Source: Myxococcota bacterium (GTDB lineage: Bacteria > Myxococcota_A > Polyangia > HGW-17 > JAJRWW01). From it: 5,926 bases of DNA. A model generated the notes under the pieces. That model saw nothing but the letters and a program-made list of their open reading frames with translations, was not told the DNA's origin and searched no databases. The stretch spans positions 1 to 5,926 of the forward strand of contig JAJRWW010000658.1 of NCBI GenBank assembly GCA_024276595.1. The letters run 5' to 3'. Shown here piece after piece: positions 1 to 5,696 of the stretch (the stretch's first letter is position 1; the number at the start of each line of letters is the position of its first letter). The translations under genes and the position numbers were made by a program.

Positions 1-129
1 AGGGATCTCACGCTCCTTGACTCGACCCGCGAGCAGGTCGCGCAACGGGTTGGCCCGCCGGGAGTAGCCCAGGACCACGAGAAAAGCCGTGAGGCCCAGG
101 CGCAGCAGATCGGCAGCGGTGAGAACCAT
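1..129 (-). CDS. Partial membrane protein of unknown function (N-terminal 43 residues)
   Basis: An ATG at 127-129 on the minus strand opens a frame with no stop to the left edge, giving 43 residues. After a short start (MVLTAADLLR) comes a hydrophobic stretch, about residues 9-22 (LRLGLTAFLVVLGY). A basic segment follows (SRRANPLRDLLAGRVKERE), as expected for one membrane anchor with positive residues on the cytoplasmic side. An in-frame TGA lies well upstream, so the start cannot move far. No clear Shine-Dalgarno precedes the ATG. A promoter-like pair at 142-171 would start transcription only a few bases before it, so it may be leaderless. A competing minus-strand frame (8-226) covers the same bases but is an Arg/Gly/Pro-rich translation typical of GC-rich shadow frames. 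No family can be assigned from this fragment. Confidence 0.55.
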   Translation of the reverse strand, partial: MVLTAADLLRLGLTAFLVVLGYSRRANPLRDLLAGRVKEREIP

Positions 130-141
130 CTTGACGGGCCA

Positions 142-171
142 ATGATACCCGCGGCACCCACCGCTCGGCAA
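142..171 (-). promoter_or_regulatory. Candidate sigma70-type promoter for the leftward membrane gene
   Basis: Read on the minus strand, TTGCCG (166-171) and TATCAT (142-147) are separated by 18 bases. They match the sigma70 consensus at 4/6 and 5/6 positions. The predicted start of transcription is near 135, about six bases before the ATG at 129. This fits the lack of a ribosome binding site there. It is seen by eye only, and chance matches are possible. Confidence 0.35.
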
Positions 172-202
172 GGGGCCCTGACCCGGGCGTCACCTTTCCC
201 TG

Positions 203-232
203 TTGCCTAATCCAGCGACCAGACAATAAAAT
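203..232 (+). promoter_or_regulatory. Candidate sigma70-type promoter for the DUF5060 lipoprotein gene
   Basis: TTGCCT (203-208) and TAAAAT (227-232) are 18 bases apart and match the sigma70 consensus at 4/6 and 5/6. The -10 box lies in an AT-rich island (AATAAAATGAG) that stands out in this GC-rich sequence. The predicted transcript would start near 239 and have a leader of about 40 bases. That leader contains the ribosome binding site AAGGAG at 269-274. Confidence 0.45.
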
Positions 233-280
233 GAGCTAGATTGCTATCGAGCTGCTTCAACACAACCCAAGGAGTCGGAG

Positions 281-1975
281 ATGTCCCGTCGGCTCACCCT
301 GTCTCGCTCGCCAATTTCAAAGCTGCCGTCATCGCCACCACCGCTGGCCCAGGCGACGATGCTGTTGCTGCCGCTGCTCCTGTGCCACCCACTGGCGGGC
401 TGTGGACCCGCAGGGCGGCAACAGCTCGACGCCCAGAGCCCATCCGACGGCCAGGTGGCCGGCGACTCGAGCGCCCAGCAGGACGCGGGGGGCGACGACG
501 CCTCCCCACCCGACGCGTCGGTCACTCCCTGCCAAGGAGAGGTCGTGGCGAGGCACGACACGGCAGAGATCGTGCTCCACTCCTCCACTGTCTACAGCGG
601 CGCCTCAGGAACCCCCAACCCCTTCGTGGACGTCACCGTGAGCGCCACGCTTACGGCGCCAGACGGCTCCATCCACCAGGTGGATGGCTTCTACGACGGA
701 GACGGAGCGGGGGGAGCCGACGGGGACGTCTTCTTGCTTCGATTCCCCGTGGCACAGGTCGGACAATACACCTGGACCGTGCAGAGCTCCGACACCAGCC
801 TGGACGGGCAGACAGGGCAGATCTGCGGAGAGGGGCTCCTCGCGGGGACCTTTGCAGCCGGTCCCATCCGCATCAACCCGGCCCACCCTCACACGTTCAT
901 GTATGGCGACGGCTCCCAGATCTACCTCCTCGGCAAGTTCCTCGACGTGGCAGCGCCGGACCCGATCAGGTTCTCTCACACCATGTTCTCAGAGCTGCTC
1001 AGCGACACGGACCGCCAGGCCATGCTGGACCGGCACATCGCCATGGGCCTCTCCAAGATCAACGTCTACCTGGCCAACCGCGGGGACTATGGCGGTGTCT
1101 CCACGACGCCCTGGCTGGGGTCCGCGGGCAGCAACGACAAGAGCCGCTTCGATCTGGGTCGGTGGCACAGCTACGATCACTGGACCCGGCTCCTCAGGGA
1201 CGCCGGCCTGGCCGCCCAGCTCTGGTTCTTTGCTGACGACTCGGGCTTCGGGGACCTGCCCGACGGGGACCGACAGCGCCTGATCCGCTACGGCATGGCC
1301 CGGCTCTCGGGCTACGTGAACACGCTGTTCACCCTCTGCCTGGAGTGGCAGGAGGGCTGGTCCGCCGCCGAGGTCGACAGCCACGCCGTCGTCATCCAGC
1401 AGCACAACCCATGGAGCCGCCCCGTGAGCGTCCACGGCACCACCGGGGACTTCTCCTTCGCAGGGGCAACCTGGGCCGACTACATGGACATCCAGTCGGG
1501 GAACAACGCCTCCCACGCCACCGTCCACGCCATGGGCATTACCAACCGAGCCCTGGCGGACAAGCCGCTGATCAACGAGGAGTTCGGGCTCGGGGACGAA
1601 GACGGCGTGCACAGGAGGCGCGCCTGGGCAGCCTTCACTGCCGGAGGCGCCGGCTCTGGTACCGGGGCATACCTGGCGCACCTGTCTACTTTTGTCCGCT
1701 CGGTGCCCTTCGAGCGGATGGAGCCCTCGGACCACCTGGTCGTCTCGGGGAGCGCCTACTGCCTCGCAGAGCCGGGCTTCGAGTACGTGGCCTACCTCTA
1801 CGATGGGGGATCGGTGGACCTGGACCTGGGGGCAGCATCTGGGATCCTGCAGGTCACCTGGTTCGACCCCAGGAGCGGCACATCCTCCCCGGCAGGCATC
1901 GTAACGGGCGGCACCACGCAGAGCTTTGTGGCGCCGAGCAGCGACGACTGGGTTCTGCACGTGGCGCCGCCCTAG
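281..1975 (+). CDS. Secreted lipoprotein, DUF5060 + DUF4038/GH140-like putative glycoside hydrolase
   Basis: This encodes 564 residues, starting at an ATG with AAGGAG six bases upstream. A hydrophobic stretch (27-38) ends in the lipobox LAGC with Cys41, so a lipid-anchored exported protein is predicted. Residues 42-82 are an acidic Ala/Asp/Gln/Ser linker. Residues about 87-190 look like the DUF5060 beta-sandwich: aromatic/Val strands, the GFYDGDG segment at 136-142, and RFPVAQVGQYTW at 154-165. Residues about 194-475 resemble the DUF4038/apiosidase-like (alpha/beta)8 barrel (LLGKF at 216-220, INVYLANRGDY at 260-270). The C-terminus, about 476-562, is a beta-rich domain with a GEYVAYLYDGG-like strand (500-510) and WFDPRSG (527-533), like the collagen-binding-type domain paired with DUF4038. 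Carboxylates suited to a retaining mechanism are Glu355 or Glu358 (CLEWQEGW) and Glu433/Glu434 (INEEFG). In the family such enzymes cleave plant or pectic glycans (GH140 apiosidases), but the substrate here cannot be read from sequence. Cys84 and Cys182 could form a disulfide bridge. The gene is monocistronic with no CAZyme neighbours. Confidence 0.85.
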   Translation: MSRRLTLSRSPISKLPSSPPPLAQATMLLLPLLLCHPLAGCGPAGRQQLDAQSPSDGQVAGDSSAQQDAGGDDASPPDASVTPCQGEVVARHDTAEIVLHSSTVYSGASGTPNPFVDVTVSATLTAPDGSIHQVDGFYDGDGAGGADGDVFLLRFPVAQVGQYTWTVQSSDTSLDGQTGQICGEGLLAGTFAAGPIRINPAHPHTFMYGDGSQIYLLGKFLDVAAPDPIRFSHTMFSELLSDTDRQAMLDRHIAMGLSKINVYLANRGDYGGVSTTPWLGSAGSNDKSRFDLGRWHSYDHWTRLLRDAGLAAQLWFFADDSGFGDLPDGDRQRLIRYGMARLSGYVNTLFTLCLEWQEGWSAAEVDSHAVVIQQHNPWSRPVSVHGTTGDFSFAGATWADYMDIQSGNNASHATVHAMGITNRALADKPLINEEFGLGDEDGVHRRRAWAAFTAGGAGSGTGAYLAHLSTFVRSVPFERMEPSDHLVVSGSAYCLAEPGFEYVAYLYDGGSVDLDLGAASGILQVTWFDPRSGTSSPAGIVTGGTTQSFVAPSSDDWVLHVAPP

Positions 1976-2011
1976 ACCGAGGCCGTGGCCAAGAACCGGG
2001 CGGGGATCTTG

Positions 2012-2743
2012 TCACTCGATGGCTCCACCCTGACCTGGCCAGAGGGCGTGGCACTCCACGATGAGATCCACATCCCCCTCCGCCCTCATGCGTTTGACAC
2101 GGTTGATGGAGTCAAAGGCCGCCAGGGCGTCCGTGTGGACCCCAGGGCACACCGCCGGACCGGCAGAGGGGAAGTTCTTCTCGTTACAGCAAAATCCGGT
2201 GATCAGCACCTTGCCGCTCTTGGCCGTGTCCACGACCACACACTGGCCTCCTGGGGTGTGCCCTGGCGTGTGGAGAACCCGAACCCCCGGCAGGATCTCC
2301 GCGTCCCCGTCCAGTGACTCCACGGAGCAGCCATCCAAGTAGTCCTCGTCGTAGCGATGATCGAGCGGGTGGGGGGCCCGCATGAACTCCAGCTCCGCAG
2401 CCTGGGCGTAGACCGTCGCGTTCTCACACAGCCCATCGTTCTCGCAGTGATCGTTGTGCAGGTGGGTGTGGACGATCACGTCGATGTCCCGAGGCTCGAG
2501 GCCGTGCTCGGCCAGCCCCTCGACGAAGCCAACGGGCCGCAGCCCCAGTCGGGACGCATCATCCTCATCGAACACGAAGTCCTCCAGCCCGGTGTCCACC
2601 AATATGCGCCGCTCTCCTCCCTCGAGGTAGAACACGTAGATGGGGATGTGGATACGCTCCCCGTAGCTGCGCTGGTAGGTCATGATGCCCTGATCCGTGG
2701 CGTTGAGGCCACACACTATGGGATGAATCACGTACTGGGTCAT
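2012..2743 (-). CDS. MBL-fold hydrolase, N-acyl-homoserine-lactonase-like
   Basis: The frame gives 243 residues when started at the ATG at 2741-2743, which has AGGAG (2751-2755) seven bases upstream. A longer in-frame start at 2815 lacks such a site and would add 24 residues with no family look. Metallo-beta-lactamase features are clear: ILVDTG at 47-52, HTHLHNDH at 92-99 (core ligands His94, His96, Asp98, His99), HTPGHTPGGQ at 158-167 (His161 as third-site ligand) and a late His232 in ECHALWP. Layout and length match the AiiA-type lactonase group, cytoplasmic di-zinc enzymes that open the lactone ring of quorum-sensing signals. The oddity is the segment LITGFCCNEKNF (180-191). AiiA has a metal-bridging Asp there, but this protein has Gly/Phe followed by two Cys. 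The protein holds nine Cys in all. It has no signal peptide. No LuxI/LuxR pair is visible nearby, so quorum quenching is a family inference; other lactone or ester substrates are possible. It is convergent with the glycosidase-like gene, and 36 bases separate the stops. Confidence 0.85.
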   Translation of the reverse strand: MTQYVIHPIVCGLNATDQGIMTYQRSYGERIHIPIYVFYLEGGERRILVDTGLEDFVFDEDDASRLGLRPVGFVEGLAEHGLEPRDIDVIVHTHLHNDHCENDGLCENATVYAQAAELEFMRAPHPLDHRYDEDYLDGCSVESLDGDAEILPGVRVLHTPGHTPGGQCVVVDTAKSGKVLITGFCCNEKNFPSAGPAVCPGVHTDALAAFDSINRVKRMRAEGDVDLIVECHALWPGQGGAIE

Positions 2744-2783
2744 GGTCAATCTCCTATGGTTCCCTCTCTGTTTCCCTCCGAGA

Positions 2784-2799
2784 AGCTGACTTGTCAACT
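2784..2799. promoter_or_regulatory. Imperfect 16-bp palindrome, candidate operator over the lactonase-like gene's -35
   Basis: AGCTGACTTGTCAACT reads almost the same on both strands: six of seven arm positions pair around a central TT. On the minus strand it contains a perfect TTGACA (2792-2797), the consensus -35 hexamer. It lies 41 bases upstream of the ATG at 2743. No good -10 hexamer is visible 16-19 bases further on (GAAACA is the nearest), so promoter function is uncertain. A dimeric regulator binding here could act on either divergent gene. Confidence 0.35.
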
Positions 2800-2872
2800 C
2801 CGTCGCATTACCCAACTCCCGACGAAGCAGCAGTTGCGCGCAGACGCTTCTCGGGATAGATGGTATTGCTCC

Positions 2873-5020
2873 ATGGTTTCTTCATCGGACACTTGCAGCG
2901 ATGGGTCCCGCCCACCGAGCCAGCCACCTCCGCCAGGGGGGGAGCAGAGCCGCCTCCATTTGCAGCCAGCCTGGATCCTCGCCTGCCTCCTGGCAGCGGC
3001 CTGTGGGAGCGACCGGCCGAGCGGTGGGCAGAGCCTCCACCTGTCCGCCGATGGGGCCAGCGCCGCGCCAACCCGTGGCAAGGCGTCTTTTCCGGGTGAG
3101 CCAATGGCCCATTCGGGCGCGCGCCCCCTGAAGGACCCCGTGTCCCTCTTCGAGGATGGACAGGAGCGGCTCGTGGAGCGGGCCTGGGCAGAGGCCAACG
3201 GCTACACCCTCCTGGATCTCAGCGACGACTACGTCCCCTACCCATTCACCCAGGAGGGGCCCCACCGGCCCAACAGCTACCGGGCGCGCTACATCGACCT
3301 GGCCAACGACCGGACGGACCGCGACGGGCGACCCCTGCCCCCGGGGAGACAGAACCACCTGGAGCTGTACGGCATCCCACCCTCACTGGGAGCCCTTCGC
3401 CGTCGCTTCCTGGCCGACAGGAACAACCGACGATGCTTCGAGGCGGTGAACCAGCAGGCGATCGCCGCCCTGGACGTCCCCATAGTCTACAGGAGCGGAC
3501 GCAAGGCCGAGCGGCGGTTCTTGCGGGCAGCGCGTCGCTGGAAGGCTGCCGCGGCCCGACTGCTGCGCAGCAGAAAGCTCCGCAAGGCTGCCCATGTCGA
3601 GGCCACCAAGCAGGGGAGCAGGGTCCTGCGAGCCCAACGCCGAGCCGCCGCGCGCCTGGACGCCATCCTGGCGGTGCAGGCCCGGCTGGCGTGCGAGGGG
3701 CTGGTGCGACCTGCCGAGCCATTGCGGGCGGGAGTAGTGAGCTGGTACCACCAAAAAGCCATGATGCGCTTCGAGCGAAAGCACATGATCTTCGGCTGGG
3801 GGAGCCTCCAGGGCGACACGAGAGCTGCCATGCAGCGCACGCCCCTCGAAAACAACCACAGGACCCTCATGCGCACCCTGCGGGAGCGGGTGGCGACTGG
3901 CCTGGGTGTCATCGAGGACGGCACAGTGCCGCGCTCCTGGAGAAACAGCTCCTCCGCTGGCGCCCGGGACCTGCTGGGGGAGCTCACCCAACGGCTGGCC
4001 AAAGCCCTGGGGGTGACCACCCCCGCCAGAGGGCTCGGCTTTCTTCTCAAGCGCTCTGCCACCTACTTCCGGCACAGGTGGGTGGCGCTCCGCCTGCCCG
4101 GGCTACCCGCTTACCATGGCCCGCACATGGACCTGCGGGTGGTGATCAACCGCGGCGACGTCCACTACGACTTCCCCTACGACGACAAGGGCAGACCGAT
4201 CCCTCAGCCCAAAGCTCGACGCCCCTGGCTGGCCCTCTACGTCCACCACCGGGAGCGCCTCCTGCCCCTTGTCCGCTGGTCCACCACCATCGGCGGCTGG
4301 CGCACCGAGGTGCGTGGGGGATGCCACTACTGGAAGTACAAAAACAGCGAGGTGGGCCAGCGCCTCTGGAAGTACCTCGTGGCCGGGCCAGTCTGGATCC
4401 CCCCACCGGGCACACCGCCGCGCAGCCTGGTGGCAAAGCGCTGGGTCAAGGGCAAGGTGCGCTTCGTTCCCAAGCAGTGGGAGATCGGCCCCGGGTACCA
4501 GAGCGCCTACGGCCTCGTGGCCGCCCTGCACACCCGGGAGATCCGCCGTCGAGGCCGGGTGGAGGATGAGGACGGCGGCATTCGAACCCACGGCTCGGCC
4601 GACTACATGTCCATCCTGGGGCGCCACTCTCACGGCTGCCACAGGCTGTACAACCACCTCGCCGTGCGCCTGGTGACATTCCTGCTGGCTCATCGCCATC
4701 ACCAGCGCATGGGCGAGCAGCCGCTCAAGTGGCGCTTCTCATTCACCTACGCCGGCCAGCGAATCCATTTCTCCAGGAGCCACAAGGGGTACTACTTCCG
4801 CCTGGTGCCTCCCGTGGGCGTCACCGTCACCCGGGGGCGAGTGCTGGGCAAGGCCAAGTCCCCCATCAGGCGGCTGATCCCCAAGGTCGGTGGCCCCGGT
4901 GGACCGGGCTGCATCCAGACCTCCACCGCCAGCGAGGCGCCCCTTGCCGCCCCCAGGGCCGTGGATGGGGCGGCTCCCAGGGCGCAGACGGCTCGCCCCG
5001 CTCACAGGGACCCACGGTGA
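2873..5020 (+). CDS. Large YkuD-family L,D-transpeptidase-like lipoprotein
   Basis: With the ATG at 2873 the product has 715 residues. The start is uncertain: no strong ribosome binding site precedes it, and the frame stays open for over 500 bases upstream, antisense to the lactonase-like gene. A hydrophobic stretch (33-43, AWILACLLAAA) ends at Cys44, so export with lipid anchoring is likely. Residues 95-125 carry a charged segment and YTLLDLSDDYVPYPF. Residues about 205-275 are Arg/Ala-rich and probably helical. The YkuD catalytic core sits at about 415-605, with HG at 573-574 and HSHGCHRL at 585-592. Cys589 is the predicted nucleophile, with His587 beside it. Family members form 3-3 peptidoglycan cross-links or attach proteins to peptidoglycan in the periplasm. 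Oddities are its size (typical bacterial members are about 300 residues; E. coli YcbB is about 615), a His after the catalytic Cys where Ile, Val or another small residue is usual, and a Pro/Ala/Gly-rich tail from 670. The exact reaction is inferred from the motif only. Confidence 0.8.
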   Translation: MVSSSDTCSDGSRPPSQPPPPGGEQSRLHLQPAWILACLLAAACGSDRPSGGQSLHLSADGASAAPTRGKASFPGEPMAHSGARPLKDPVSLFEDGQERLVERAWAEANGYTLLDLSDDYVPYPFTQEGPHRPNSYRARYIDLANDRTDRDGRPLPPGRQNHLELYGIPPSLGALRRRFLADRNNRRCFEAVNQQAIAALDVPIVYRSGRKAERRFLRAARRWKAAAARLLRSRKLRKAAHVEATKQGSRVLRAQRRAAARLDAILAVQARLACEGLVRPAEPLRAGVVSWYHQKAMMRFERKHMIFGWGSLQGDTRAAMQRTPLENNHRTLMRTLRERVATGLGVIEDGTVPRSWRNSSSAGARDLLGELTQRLAKALGVTTPARGLGFLLKRSATYFRHRWVALRLPGLPAYHGPHMDLRVVINRGDVHYDFPYDDKGRPIPQPKARRPWLALYVHHRERLLPLVRWSTTIGGWRTEVRGGCHYWKYKNSEVGQRLWKYLVAGPVWIPPPGTPPRSLVAKRWVKGKVRFVPKQWEIGPGYQSAYGLVAALHTREIRRRGRVEDEDGGIRTHGSADYMSILGRHSHGCHRLYNHLAVRLVTFLLAHRHHQRMGEQPLKWRFSFTYAGQRIHFSRSHKGYYFRLVPPVGVTVTRGRVLGKAKSPIRRLIPKVGGPGGPGCIQTSTASEAPLAAPRAVDGAAPRAQTARPAHRDPR

Positions 5021-5045
5021 GACACGTGGCAGCAGCAGGGCCCCA

Positions 5046-5074
5046 TTGCACCTGCGCCCATTATGTCCGATAAT
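5046..5074 (+). promoter_or_regulatory. Candidate promoter of the winged-helix regulator gene
   Basis: TTGCAC (5046-5051) and GATAAT (5069-5074) are separated by 17 bases. The -10 matches the sigma70 consensus at 5/6; the -35 matches at only 3/6. Transcription would begin near 5081, 46 bases before the GTG start. The -10 hexamer falls inside the right arm of an inverted repeat (5059-5075), which argues for a repressor-controlled promoter. Confidence 0.5.
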
Positions 5075-5106
5075 GAGGCCCGACGATTGGCGCAGGTGTG
5101 GCGCCA
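5049..5106. repeat. Nested inverted repeats, candidate operator or RNA switch
   Basis: There are three pairings. The outer arms CACCTGCGCC (5049-5058) and GGCGCAGGTG (5089-5098) are perfect 10-bp inverted copies. Directly inside the left arm, CATTAT (5059-5064) and ATAATG (5070-5075) form a perfect 6-bp repeat around a 5-base loop. TGGCGC (5088-5093) also pairs with GCGCCA (5101-5106), sharing bases with the outer right arm, so the two stems exclude each other. If transcription starts near 5081 the left outer arm is not in the RNA. In that case a DNA operator is more likely than an attenuator. Confidence 0.6.
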
Positions 5107-5116
5107 TGGGTCAGCC

Positions 5117-5122
5117 AGGAGG
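5117..5122 (+). promoter_or_regulatory. Ribosome binding site deciding a GTG start
   Basis: AGGAGG lies four bases before GTG at 5127 (AGGAGGGAGC-GTG), a little close but strong. The in-frame ATGs at 5073 and 5106 have no comparable site. The first overlaps the predicted -10 box, and the second sits in the end of a hairpin arm. This favours the GTG. Confidence 0.6.
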
Positions 5123-5126
5123 GAGC

Positions 5127-5540
5127 GTGGCGAGAAAGAAAAAGATCCCGTCCATCGACGACGCAATAGCGCTCATCGTGGAGCGCATCTACGACGACCT
5201 CGGCGCCGAGAACCGGCGGCTGCGGGAGCAGCTCACCAGCCTCGGACGGAAGGTCGTTGGGCTGGAGCGTAAGCTGAACCGGCTGCAGAGCGAGGCGGAG
5301 CTGAGGCGGATTCGACCGCTGGGAGATGCCTCGGCCCCTCGCAAGCGGGTCTCACCCGTCAAGGCCCAAAAGACGATCCTGGTGCGACTCAAGCGGGCGA
5401 GGGGCAACTTCGTCACCAGCAAGGAGCTGGGCAGCCCCCTTGGCATCGGGAGAGCCACCGTCGCCCAGCGGGTGAAGGAGCTCAGGGAGCAGGGGCACAA
5501 CATCGTAAGCTCTCCCCGCAAGGGATACGCGCTGGTCTGA
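5127..5540 (+). CDS. Small DNA-binding protein: coiled coil + BirA-like winged helix-turn-helix
   Basis: The frame gives 137 residues from the GTG at 5127; the alternative ATG at 5106 would add seven. The start is basic (VARKKKIPS), followed by a helical region at about 10-58 with a heptad-like charged stretch (residues 28-56, with Leu32, Leu36, Leu39, Leu46 and Leu50 recurring). This predicts a dimerising coiled coil. After a basic linker (60-80), residues 82-137 resemble the HTH_11/BirA N-terminal winged helix. VTSKELGSPLGIGRATVAQRVKELREQ spans the helix-turn-helix (96-122), and the wing ends in SSPRKGYALV (128-137), like the GKGYRL ending of BirA wings. There is no biotin ligase domain, so it is a stand-alone regulator whose signal is unknown. 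Its own promoter carries inverted repeats, so autoregulation is plausible. It lies 106 bases after the transpeptidase-like gene and is probably a separate transcription unit. Confidence 0.8.
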   Translation: MARKKKIPSIDDAIALIVERIYDDLGAENRRLREQLTSLGRKVVGLERKLNRLQSEAELRRIRPLGDASAPRKRVSPVKAQKTILVRLKRARGNFVTSKELGSPLGIGRATVAQRVKELREQGHNIVSSPRKGYALV

Positions 5541-5613
5541 GGCTCCGGGTGCGACGCCCTCTGCCGCTCGCCTCTGATCACCCTGCACCCTGGCGGACCG
5601 GCGGATGGCGCGG

Positions 5614-5641
5614 TTGACACCGGACCCTGGATATGCTCAAT
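5614..5641 (+). promoter_or_regulatory. Candidate promoter of the right-hand lipoprotein gene
   Basis: A perfect TTGACA (5614-5619) is followed by the AT-richer stretch ATATGCTCAATCTTT (5631-5645). The best-spaced -10 is CTCAAT (5636-5641), 16 bases away, matching at 3/6; a TG pair lies just upstream at 5634-5635. The strong -35 makes a promoter plausible, but the -10 is poor. Confidence 0.35.
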
Positions 5642-5696
5642 CTTTCTCGGCCGGGATCCGTTGACCCGACAGAAACACATCGCGTCAGGAGACTAC

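Noticed and set aside
241..1236. 331-codon plus-strand frame
   Set aside because: It overlaps the lipoprotein gene in another frame. Its translation is Arg/Pro/Gly-rich with no domain, and it lacks a ribosome binding site like the one at 269-274.
1815..1828. GTGGACCTGGACCTGG-type tandem repeat
   Set aside because: It is two copies of a 6-base unit inside the coding frame (VDLDLG), explained by the protein's beta-strand pattern and codon bias.
989..1960. 323-codon open frame on the minus strand
   Set aside because: It mirrors the DUF5060/DUF4038 gene. Its translation is rich in Gly/Val/Ala/Arg, as expected from antisense of GC-rich codons, and the plus-strand product has clear domains.
1976..2011. 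Bidirectional terminator between the convergent genes
   Set aside because: Only GGCCGTGGCC is visible, whose 2-base gap cannot form a usable loop, and there is no T-tract on either strand.
2357..2872. Long upstream extension of the transpeptidase-like frame
   Set aside because: It lies wholly antisense to the well-supported lactonase-like gene and its divergent spacer. The translation has no signal or domain look, and the real signal peptide comes after 2873.
3433..4569. 378-codon plus-strand frame inside the transpeptidase-like gene
   Set aside because: Its translation is a Pro/Gly/Ala/His-rich shadow, while the other frame holds the YkuD motif.
5063..5272. 69-codon frame starting before the regulator
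   Set aside because: It overlaps the regulator out of frame, its translation is Arg-rich low-complexity sequence, and it has no ribosome binding site. A leader peptide is not supported.
5547..5559. Possible terminator hairpin after the regulator gene
   Set aside because: GGGTG/CGCCC-type pairing gives only five pairs, one of them a wobble, with a 3-base loop and no T-tract. An alternative stem with 5585-5590 has a 32-base loop. Neither is convincing.
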